Source of the DNA: Stomorhina lunata
Lineage: Eukaryota > Arthropoda > Insecta > Diptera > Rhiniidae
Length of the DNA stretch: 64,000 nt
Assembly (NCBI GenBank): GCA_933228675.1
Contig: OW121741.1
Coordinates: 133,224,806-133,288,805 of the forward strand
Direction: 5' to 3'
This document shows, in pieces, positions 14,001 through 26,000 of the stretch. Below the pieces are notes generated by a model that saw nothing but the letters and a program-made list of their open reading frames with translations, made no database searches and had not been told where the DNA came from. A program made the position numbers and the translations under genes. Positions within the stretch are counted from its first letter, which is position 1. The number at the start of each line of letters is the position of its first letter.

Positions 14001-17000
14001 CACCTGGAGCAGGTTTTTCAGCTTCTGCTTTCTTTTTAGTAGTATCAGTTACTTGTGTCATAACGGTTTCAGTTGTTTTAACCTCCTCAACTGTCTTAGT
14101 TTCCGTAGTTTCCTCTTCATCATCGGAGAATACCATTGGCTCATCGATAACATCCATCCAAGCATTTGTTGAATTATCCACAGGAAGACCGGCATAAGCA
14201 GGCTTAGCAACTTCTTTAGGAGTATCATGGGGTAGTGCTTGAACTGGAGCTTCTTTGACGATTTCGACTGTTTCCAATGGCTCTAGAGGCGTTTGGAAAG
14301 GTTTGTTGCTTTCTATTGGTTTTTCTTTAGGAGCCTCGTCAACTGGAGATCTTTTTTCAACAACTGGAGCAGGTACTACAGTTTCTGATTTCTTATCAGT
14401 GGTTTCTCTTACTTGGGTTATAACGGTTTCAGTTGTTTTAACTTCCTCAACTGTCTTAGTTTCCGTAGTTTCCTCTTCATCTTCGGAGAATAATATTGGC
14501 TCATCGATAACATCCATCCAAGCACTTGTAGAATCATCCACAGGAAGGCCAGCGTAAGCGGGTTTACTAACTTCTTTGGGAGCTTCCACCACGGAAGCAG
14601 GTGTTATAACTTCTAATTTCTTTTCGGTAGTTTCTGTTACATTTGTTATAACTTCTTTGGGTGCTTCCGCAACTGGAGCTGGTACTTCAGTTTCTAACTT
14701 CTCTTCGGTACTTTCACTTACTTGAGTAATGACGGTTTGAGTTGTCTTAACTTCATTGACTGTCTTGGTTTCAGTAGTTTCCTCTTCATCGTCGGAGAAT
14801 ACAATTGGCTCGTCAATAACATCCATCCAAGCATTTGTTGAATCATCCACAGGAAGACCAGCATAAGCTGGTTTAGTAGCTTCCTTAGGAGTATTATCGG
14901 GCAGTGCTTGTGCTGGAGCTTCTTTGACGATTTCAACCGTTTTCAATGGCTCTAGTGGCGTTTGGAAAGGTTTGTTGCTTTCTTCTAATTTTTCTTTAGG
15001 AGCTTCGACAACTGTAGATTTTTCTTCAACAACTGGAGCAGTTACTACAGTCTCTGATTTCTTGTCAGTAGTTTCTCTTACTTCTGGGATAATGGTTTCA
15101 GTTGTTTTAACTTCCTCAATAATCTTAGTAGTTTCCTTGGCCTTGGTTTCAGTAGTTTCCTCTTCATCGTCGGAGAATACCATTGGCTCGTCAAGAACAT
15201 CCATCCAAGCATTTGTTGAATCATCCACAGGAAGACCGGCATAAGCTGGTTTAGTAACTTCCTTAGGAGTTTCATCGGGCAGTGCTTGAGCTGGAGCTTC
15301 TTTGACGATTTCGACTGTTTTTAATGGCTCTAGTGGTGTTTGGAAAGGTTTGTTGCTTTCTTCTACCGTTTCTTTAGGAGCTTGGACAACTGGAGATTTT
15401 TCTTCAACAACTGGAGCAGGTATTACAGTTACTGATTTCTTGTCAGTAGTTTCACTTACTTGTCTAATAATGGTTCCAGTTGTTTTAACTACCTCAGTAG
15501 TCTTAGTAGTTTTCTCTTCATCATCGGAAAATACCATTGGTTCATCGATGACATCCATCCAAGCACTTGTAGAATCATCCACAGGAAGACCAGCGTAAGC
15601 GGGTTTAGTAACTTCTTTGGGAGCTTCAATAACAGGAGCTGGTGTTACAGTTTCTGATTTAGTTTCTATAACATGTGTGATAATTTCTTTGGAGGGTTCC
15701 ACAACTGGAGCTGATACCACAGTTTCTAATTTCTTGTCAGTGGTTTCAGTTACTTGGGTAATAACGGACTTAGTTGTTTTATCTTCTTGAACTATATTGG
15801 TTTCAGTAGTTTCTTCTTCATCATCCGAGAATACCATTGGTTCGTCAATAACATCCATCCAAGCATTTGTAGAATCATCCACAGGTAGACCAGCATAAGC
15901 TGGTTTACTAACTTCTTTCGGAGCCTCGACAATAGGTTTATGTTCTAGTTGAGATGGTTTATTATCAGCAACTGGTTCAGTTACCTCAACGGATTCAGGT
16001 ACCTTCAATGGTTCAAGTGGACCTTGGAAGGGTTTGTCTGTTTCAGTTTCTATTATTTCAGTGGTAACAGTAGTAATTGTGTCTGATTTGGTTTCTGTAA
16101 TTTCTTCCTCTTCTTCAGAGAAAACCATTGGTTCATCAATAACATCCATCCATGCATTTGTGGATTCATCAACTGGAAGTCCAGCATATGCAGGTTTAGG
16201 AGTTTCTACAATAACCTTTTTCTCAGTTTCTGTTACAGGGATTTTATCAAGAACAGTGGCAGGTTCTTGTGCTTCTGTCTCGACTGTATCAACAACTGTT
16301 TTCACCTCTTTAGGAATAGCTTCAGCTTGTTGTTTTTCAATTGCTGGTTCTTTCTCTTTAGGTTTGATGGTAGACTCCAAAGTAATAACCATTTGAGTTT
16401 CAGCCATGTTGAATGAAGTAAGATTGTATTTGGGTATTTCAAAGTGGCGGAAATTATCCACTAAGTCTGTTGGCTTTTCACAAGGTTCTTCGATATGTTG
16501 TACTTCCTTCATAGGTTGTAAAGGTGCTGTGAAAGGTTTTTCCGGCACCTCAATAACAAGTTTTTCTGATGCGATTTCAGTTGTTCTTGTTGGTTGTAAA
16601 GCGGGAGTTGTTTCAGGCATTTTTGTATCGGTTTCCAAAGTATGTACCATTTGAGATTCTGCCCTATTAAGGGATTTAACATCATGTTTTGGTACTTCAA
16701 AGTTGGCAAAGGAAGGTTCCTTTACAGTTTCTTCTTCGGGTTTAGTAGGAGTAACAGGAGTTGGCATTTTTGGAGCTTCAACAATTTCCTTAACAGTTAC
16801 TGTTGTCTCCTCGGGCACAGTTACTTCCACCTTAGGTTCGACAGGTTTTTCGGGTTTGGATTCTGCTGGTATTTCAGGTTTCAAATCCATAACCATTTGG
16901 GATTCTGCCTTATTTAAGGATTTCACGTCGTATTTGGGTACTTCGAAGTGAACAGTGGTAGATTCAGTTTCCTTAGAAGCAGGAGATGTTGGTGTTGGTT

Positions 17001-20000
17001 TCTTTGGACTTTCAACAACTTCCTTAACAGTTACGTTTGATTCTTGGCGAACGATTACTTCAGTAGGGGTTTCTACCTTAGGTTTAATATGTTTGACTTC
17101 CTCAGGCTTTGGCACTAATGTTGTCTCATTTTTCGAAGTAAGTACCATTTGGGATTCTGCCTTGTTTAAGGAATTTACATCATATTTGGGTACTTCAAAG
17201 TGAGCTGTGAAAGATTCTATTACAGTTTTTTCTTCTGGAAGTTTAGCAGTTGTAACAGTTATTGGTTTTTCTGGAGTTTCAACAACTTCCTTAAATGTTA
17301 CGGTTGATTCCTCGCTGACGGTTACTTCAGCAGTTGGTTCAACTTCAGGTTCAACATGTTTCTCTTCTTCAGGTTTACTTGAAATAATGAAAGATTTCTC
17401 GGCATCCTTAAGAAGATTTATATTGTATTTGGGTACTTCGAAGTTGAAGTAACTGTCCTGAGTAGAAACTACATCCTTAGTAGTAGTAGTAGTTGTAGTA
17501 GTGGTGATGCTACTGCTGCTCGTGGTCGTAGTGGTGATAACGGTGGTAGTATTAGATAGCTCTCTATTGTCCTCTTTGGGGAAGGGTTGTAAAGGTGCCG
17601 AATATGGCTTCTCTACATCTGCTACATGTTCGGGGATTGTGGACGTTGGTGTTATTGGTGTTGGTGTTTGTTCTTTTGTCATTTGCTCATTACCTTGTTT
17701 TATTAGTGTGTGATAACTGCGTTCAGCCAAGAGCAATTGAGGCAAATAGTATTTAGGGATTTCATAACATAAAACGGACGGACTTATGCTGTAGAGGTTA
17801 GTTGCAAGCTTTTTAGCAGTATCTATGGTGCTTACCATGGTAATACATTTGTCGTAAGTTGACTCTTCTTTAGGAACAACAACAATATCATTAGTACTAG
17901 AAAGAATTGTAACATTTTGCTCTTCTTCTTTTTGGTTTTGGGGTTTAGCAATTTCGGTAAGAACTAATTCGGGTTTCTGCTCAGGGGCTAAGGGTTCCTT
18001 GACTGTTTCAGCCTTGAGGAATTCCTCGGGTAAAGCTGGACGTTTTTTCTTGTCTTTCTTAGATAATTTCTTTTGAATTTCTTTGAAAAGATGTTCTTCT
18101 TCGGCGGTCATTCCGATTTCTTGCTTAATTTCTTCTACAACATTTTCCTCTACTACCTTTTCAACCTTAGATTTTTCCATAGTTTCAGGAATAACCTTAG
18201 ATACTTGTTCCTCTAAAGGTAACTTAGCATCATCAACGATATTATCCTGAGGTTCTTCAATACTTTTAAGTGCGCAAATTCGCTCCTGCTCAACCTGTTC
18301 AAGCAAAGGCAACCTACAGATGGGTTTAATAAAACTAACCAACTTTGGCTTACTATCTTCTTCTAAATTCTTATCAACTTCTGTATGTTCTTTAATGCTT
18401 TCAATGACGTTAGAAACCTGTTCCTGCTCAACCTGTTCAAGTAAAGGTAACCTACAGATGGGTTTAATATAACCTGGCTTACCATCTTCTTCTTCTTCTG
18501 TATAAAGTGGTTCCTTTGTTTGCTCTTCTGGTTTTTCATCTTTAGTAACCATTATAATTTCTTCTCTAGATTCACTTTGTTCCAAATCTAATTGTGAACG
18601 CTCATAGTTATCAGTAACGGTTTCGGTCACCTGAAGACTAACTTCTGGGAAATCTAAATGCATTTTAACAATAGGATTCTTAAGTTTCTCCTCGTGGGTG
18701 ATAAGTGAGATCTTTTGAACACTACCTGGAGGATATTTACCAGCTAAATCGTCACCTACATAAACTACATTTTTACCATCGTCCGACTCAAAACTGTATT
18801 TATGGGTCATTTTATGTCTGGTGGTAGTGGTGGTCGTAGTGCTAGTGGTGGTCGCTGAAGTCATATTATTATCAAGGGTAACGTTATTCTGAGATGTTGT
18901 AATGGGCACCGTTTCAATACCTAGAACTTTAACACCTGAGGATGTGGTAGGAACTCCTACACTAAATGAACTACTATCAAGACCTGTCAATACAAATTCT
19001 TGGGGTTTAGGTGATTCTACAATAGGAACACTAGTGTTACTGCTACTTCTGGTAATTGAGGGGGAACGGGATGTCTGATCGGGCATTTCGATAGAACTCT
19101 TAACTATAACATCATCGGGTGAATCGCTTTCTTCTAAAACAATATGACCATCATGGGTAATTTTCTTGATAATACGCATAGTGCGTATGGTAGTGGTCTT
19201 AATAATGGCACCATCTATTTGGTTAGTTACGCTAACCATTTCGCTGGGCTCTTCGACAATGGTAAGTTTTTGTTCTGGCTCTTCGGGCGTTTCAGACGAA
19301 ATTTCTTGGCAAATTTCATCATCTTGTGTTTTACGCTTAACAATTTTGGTTGTACGTATTGTGGTAGTTTTGACCACACCACCAGTTTCTGTATCAACAC
19401 ATACCGAATCCGACGGTACATCTTCTTTTGTTACGGGCTCTTGTACCTGTACAATGGGCTCGGATTCATATTGTTGGGGCTCATCTTGAACAACACTGTC
19501 CAGTTCAGTATTTTGTGATATCTTTTTGACAATCTTGGTTGTGCGTACTATAGTTTTCTTAATAACCTCGTCATTGCTATCAGGCTCAGGTGAGGTGGAA
19601 GCTGAGGGAATTTCAGATGGTCTGACCAAGTCAGCTTGAGGTTCTTGTTTCAAAGTTGAATCTGTTTCCGTGGATTCAGTTTCATCTGTCTTGATTTTCT
19701 TAACCTTTTTGGTAGTACGTATTATGGTAGTCTTTATAACACCACCATCTTGATCATCTTCAAGATAAGTTTCTTTTGTTTCTAAAACTGGCAAAGGTTC
19801 TGATATTTCTACTTTAGTTTCAGATTGCTTTAGGGGAATACTTTCATCAAACGGCTGCAAAGGTGCTTCAAAAGGTTTTGGTATTTCTTCAATTGCAGGC
19901 ACAATAACCGCAGTAGTTTCCGAAGTAATGGGTAACTCTGTAACTTCCTGTGTTACAACAGGCTCATCATCAACAATCTCCTCGGTAACCTCTTCACCAC

Positions 20001-23000
20001 GCTCATTAATTCTCGTAATTATACGTTTGGTGGTGGTAGTTAGAGTTTTGGTAATTTTACCACCTTGGACTACTTGAGTGGTTGTTAAGCTGGTAGTTGT
20101 TGGAAGAGTGTTAATAGATTCCGTGGTAGGAACAGTAACAGTTTTTGTGGTGGTAGGAAGTTCAGAAATTTCTTGAGTTACTACAGGTTCTTCATCGTAT
20201 ACTTCTTCTGTAATTTCTTCTCCCTTTGAGTTAATACGCTTGACAATACGTTTGGTAATGGTGGTCAAAGTACGTGTAATAGTTCCTCCCTCAATAACTT
20301 GAGCAGTTGATTCAGCTACCGTTTGTTTATCATGGGCTGGCAACTCTTGTTGAGGAGCAGTCATTACAAATGTTTCTACCTTTGTGGGCAATTTGGAAAC
20401 TTCCTGTGTAACTACAGGTTCTTCATCGTAAAATTCTTCTACAACTTCCTCACCTTTTTCATTGATACGTTTGACAATGCGTTTGGTAATGGTGGTAAGA
20501 GTGCGTGTTATAACACCTCCACTAGTTACTTGAGATGTAGTGGTTGAAGTTACATTATCTGTTATTGGAACATTATCGGACATTTGAACGGTAGTGGGTA
20601 ATTCAGCTGTTACTTGAGTAAATTGGGGTTCTTCATCAAAGACCTCTTCAATGATTTCTTCACCATTTTCATTAATTCTCTTAATAATACGTTTAGTAAT
20701 CGTGGTTAGGGTCTTGGTGATTGTACCACCTTGGACTATTTGAGTAAAGGTAGAATCAATTGGTTGTTCTTGTTGGGTGGTAATTATGGTATTAGTAACT
20801 TGAGTACTGGGAACCTCGGTAGTCTCAACAACATTTTGTGTATTTTCTTGAGGAGCTTCTTTTTTAGTTGGTTTCTTATCTTTTTGTTGTTTGGTCTCCT
20901 TCTTTTTGGGAGCATTCTTTTCTTGAGGTTGCTCTACAATTTCACCCTTCTCATTGATTCTGGTAATAACATTTTCAGTTGTTCTTGTTACAGTTTGGCT
21001 AGATTCCGTGGTTTGGAATTGTTGTTGAGAATCTTTAGTGGTCATTTCAGTAATAGAAGAAGGTATTGCCATGGTTACTGGGTTATCTTTGGGTTGTTCT
21101 TGTTGGCTTTCAACCAGCTTCGGACTAGTTTCCTTAGCCTTAGGTTCCTTTTCAACAGGCTCCTTGGGGTGTTTGTCCTTTTGCTTTTTAGCGTCTTTCT
21201 TTTTGGAAGCGTTTTCTTCCTTAGGTTGCTTTACATTTTCAGTAACTTCTTCTGTTGTTTGTTGGGTTACTTCTGGTTCCTCTACAAACACTTCTTCAGT
21301 AACTTCTTCACCATGTTCATTAATTCGGGATATAATACGTTTAGTAGTTGTAGTTACGGTTTTGGTAATGGTGCCACCTTGAACAACATGAGTTAGTCTA
21401 GATTCTGTAGTTTGAACTTGATGTTGAGAATCTTTAGTGGCGATTTCGGAAACAGGGTATTGTGTATCTTCCTGTCTAGGACTAATGTCCTCATGCTTAG
21501 GTTCCTCAGCCTTTTTGGCTGGTTCTTTAGGTTCTACAGGTTTAGTTTCTTTCTTATTCTTACCCTTTTTAGTTTTGGATGCTGGCTCTTTGACCTCTTT
21601 GCCAACATCAATAACTTCTTCCGGTTTAATGGTTTCAACCGAGATTACATTTTCTGATTTTGGCAGGTTTTCTTCTACTACGGTTTGAACTATAGTTTCG
21701 GTAGTGGTTGGCAATTCGGTAACATGTTTTTGGGTTACTTCTGGTTCTTCTACAAACACCTCTTCAGTGACTTCTTCACCATGTTCATTAATTCGGGTAA
21801 TAATGCGTTTAGTAGTTGTAGTTACAGTTTTGGTTATGGTGCCACCTTGAACAACATGAGTTAGTCTAGATTCTGTAGTTTGAACTTGTTGATGAGAATT
21901 TTCATTCGTAATTTCGGAAACAGGGTATTGCGTATCTTCCTGTTTGGGACTTATGTCCTCATGCTTAGGTTCCTCAGCCTTTTTGGCTGGTTCTTTAGGT
22001 TCTACAGGTTTAGTTTCTTTCTTATTCTTGCCCTTTTTAGTTTTAGTTGCTGGTTCTTCGACTTCTTTGGCAACCTCAATAACTTCTTCCGGTTTAGTGA
22101 TTTCGGATTTTGGAAGGTTTTCTTCTACTACGGTTTGCACTATAGTTTCGGTAGTGGTTGGCAATTCGGTAACATGTTGTTGGATTACTTCTGGTTCCTC
22201 TACAAACACCTCTTCAGTGACTTCTTCACCATGTTCATTAATTCTGGTAATAATGCGTTTAGTAGTTGTAGTTATAGTTTTGGTAATGGTGCCACCTTGA
22301 ACAACATGAGTTAGTCTAGATTCTGTAGTTTGAACTTGTTGATGAGAATCTTCAGTGGCAATTTCGGTAACAGGGTATTGTGTATCTTCCTGTTTAGGGC
22401 AAATGTTCTTAGGTTCCTCGACCTTTTTGGTTGTTTCTTTAGGTTCCACCGGTTTATTTTCTTTCTTATTCTTGCCCTTTTTGGTTTTAGTTGCTGGTTC
22501 TTTGACCTCTTTGGCAACCTCAATAACTTCCTCCGATTTAGTGGTTTCGGATTTTGGAAGGTTTTCTTCTATTACGGTTTGCACTATAGTTTCGGTAGTG
22601 GTTGGCAATTCGGTAACATGTTGTTCAATTTGTGGTTCATCTTCCATGACTTCCTCCACAATTTCTTCACCATTTTCTAAAATGCGTTTAATTAGACGTT
22701 TAGTTTTGGTAATGACTGTCTTAGTAACAGTGCCTCCCGACTTTAAAACGGTTTGAGAAACACCGGAACCAGTATAGTCAACACTTTCGGGTAAGCTTAT
22801 CTTTTCGACAGTGACATTTTCCTGAGGTGCATCATCGACAACTTCTTCTTCGATAATTTGTTCTTGACCGTCTACAATTATTTTGATGATTCTCTTTTTA
22901 ATGTGTTTGGTAACGGTTGTCGTGGTAAGAATGGCACCTGATTCAGTTACTTCACTAGTCTTGGAAATTTGAGTAGTGCCCGTAGGTTCTGAGATCAATT

Positions 23001-26000
23001 CTGTTAGTTGGGTTGGTTCCACAAATGAAACGGAGGTTTCGCTGGGTTTAGTTAAAGTTTCTTCATTAGGTTTATTTTTAGCGTTTTGTTTTTTGTTAGA
23101 TTTACTCTTGGTTTGTTGAGTTTCTTGAACAGCCTCTGCCATTTTGGATTGGGCGGGTTCCTGATGCTTTTGCGTAGTTTTAGCTTGAGGAATTTCTTTT
23201 TCCGTTTCTATAAAATGTACAGTAGAATTTTTCAAAGTAGTTTCCTTGGTTAGAACCACATTTCCCTGCAAAGTTTCAATGTTGTTCTGTTTGACGCCGG
23301 TTAATAAAACTAACTCCTCAGTTGTTGTTGGAGTTTCTGTTTGTTTTTTTGGTTTCTCCTTCTTATCCTTAACTGTTTTAGTTTCTTTTACCTCTTCAAC
23401 AGGAACTTGAACTAAAGGTTTTTCTTCAACATTCTTAGAAGTTTCCTTTTCAGGTTCAACCATTTGTTGTTGCTTCTTGGGTTTAACCGTTTGTTCCTTA
23501 ATAATTTCAGATTCTTTAACTTTTTCGAAAGAAACTGGAGCTATGGGGTTTTCATCAACCTTTTTAGGTTCAACCACTTGTTCTTTGGGCGTTAGTTCAA
23601 CTTTTTCCTTCTTGGGCTTTTCCTTTTTATCCTTAACTACTTTAGTTTCTTTAACCTCTTCAACGGAAACAGGAGCTATGGGTTTTTCTTCAACATTCTT
23701 AGGGGTTGCGTTTTTGGGTTCAACCACTTGTTCTTTGGTTGTAACCTCAACTTGTACCTTTTTGGGTTTTTCCTTTTTATCTTTAACATTTTTAGTTTCA
23801 GTCTTTTCAACAACAGTAGCAGGAGCCTCTTTTGGCTCTTCAACCTTTTTGGGTTTCTCTTTCTTGTCTTTTACTGGTTTAGCTTCTGCAGGTTTAGGTT
23901 CTCTGAGCTCAACTGGTTCCTTCTTAGGTTTATCCTTTTTGTCTTTAACAACTTTAGTTTCTTTAATTTCTTCAGTGATAACAGGAGCTTTAGGTTCTAG
24001 ATTAACCTTTTTGGGTTTATCTTTTTTGTCCTTGGCCGGTTTAGCTTCGACAGGAGTTACTGGTTCTTTCTTAGTTTTCTCCTTGACAACTTTAGTTTCT
24101 GTAACCTCTACAGTAGTAACATTTTCGATTTGGTCCTTCTTGGTTTTCTCCTTTTTGTCTTTTAAGGGTTTTGCTTCCACAACCTCTGTTGCTGTAGCCG
24201 GTGTTGGGTTGGGTTCTTTCTTGCTCTTCTTAGAAGGCATTATTTTTCCCACAAAATCGCTTATTTCACCTCTAACAACATCGGCCAAAGATTGACCCCA
24301 CCTTTGAGGCTGAGGTTGAGGTTCTGATTTGGTTGGCTTTGTAGTATCCACCAAATCGAATTCTTTCTTTTTATTGTTGGTTTCTTTTTTGTCTTTCTTA
24401 GTTTCTGGGTTAGTTTTTGAGTGTGTCTCGGAGACGTGTTGTTTCTCCATGTTTAGGAAGTCTTGTAATAAGACGGGTTTTCCGGTTTCTTCTCGAGTTT
24501 TCTTTTGTTTCTTTGTTTTTGTAGGTTTTGTTACTTCCTCGGGTTTCTCAAATGTTTCCATGACAGTAGTGGGCTTATGTGGCTTAGCCTCCACCATCAT
24601 GGTCTCTCCATAAACATTTGATAAACCTGATGTCATCATTTCTTTCATAAATTTATCAGTTTGTTGATGCTCTTGCATCTTTTGGCGTTTTTCGTCACCT
24701 CCAGCTGGAACTGGGGATCTGAATCTTTGTTGCTGTTTGTTGGCATTTCTAAATTGTTTGTTCGTCAATGTTGTAGTCGTAGTCGATGTTGTGGTCGTAA
24801 TCGTTTCATTGTTTGATGTGTTTTGTTTTCTAACTTGTTGTTGGGTTGTAGTTGTGGGAGTTTGTGTTTTCATAACTTTAACATGGACTTGTTGTTGGCT
24901 GGATGGCTGGAAATTGTGACCATGTTTTAGGCCGAATAAAACTTCGGCATAAGTAGTACCCGCCACTTGGGGTTCGGGCTTTTCTATAATTTGGGCTTGT
25001 TGTTGGTATGTTGGCTCCGGCACAAAGGTTACATATTCTTGTATGTGTGATCGTGTTTGACTTTGGGTTTGAGGTTGTGGTTGCGGTTGTGGATTAGTTT
25101 GCATTATTGTCTCGTTTACATGTTCTACGATAACATTTTCAGTCTGTGGCATATTATTTGTTTCCTGTGGTATATTTTCGATTTCATTAATATCAAATTG
25201 TCCGAATGTAATATCGGGTATAGGTTCTTCTACTTCAATCTCTTGAGGCTCATACAAAGTGGCCTCGTCATTTTGATTTTGTATATGAGTGTTTGTGGTA
25301 GATGTTACTGTGGTCTGCTGTATCATAGAAGCTAAAGTGGTAACAACATTATGTAAAGTTTCCATTTGTTGGTTTTCATTCAAGACCGTTTGATAATTTA
25401 TTTCATCCGATGTTTGGGGTTGTGGAACTGGGGTCTGACTCACTGGGGCCACTTGTTCGTAAACATATTGTTGGTAGTCAGTTTGAGGCTGTTGTTGGTA
25501 AAAGTATTGTTCATTTGTAGGTGCATAAACCGGATAAGCCTCTGGGGCTGGTTGACTTTGGTTAGGATCGTAATAACCCGTAGTTGTTACTAATTGGTAT
25601 TGAGGGGTTTGTGCTGGATACTGATACTGACCATAGGTGGTATTCATAGCCGTGGGTTGTGTATATTGCACTTGCATCATTTGCTCATAGAAATTGTCAG
25701 ATTGCGACTGTTGCACGACCGGCATTACTGGGGCCTGAGTCACGTAACCAAATTGATCGCTATCGGTTAAATTTTCATACATTGATTGATACAACTTAAG
25801 ATCGGGCTGCAAATAGGTAGCTTGTATTTCCTCAGCCGTCATGGGAATGTTCGTATTATAGGTAGTGCTGGCGCTAGTATAAGTGTCTGTGGGCACGGGA
25901 ACATTGTGGCTCGGTAAGACTTCCGCTGAAAGTTGGACATTTTGTTGTGGTATAGAGGAAATAGTGGTCATACATGTTTGTGGGTTGTTGTCCGTGTAGT

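Larger units (their letters stand above)
4850..19880 (-). repeat. Dispersed P[FY]xAPLEP[LI] motif, about 18 copies in the giant exon
   Basis: A 9-10 residue motif such as KPFTAPLEPL, YSAPLQPF or FQTPLEPL occurs near 4865, 5090, 7800, 8175, 8630, 9065, 9425, 10130, 10770, 11260, 13900, 14285, 14950, 15330, 16015, 16510, 17590 and 19860. It lies between modules of the PAYAGLP, VPKY and SW arrays and not inside one array, so it behaves as an independent short linear motif. Confidence 0.75.
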
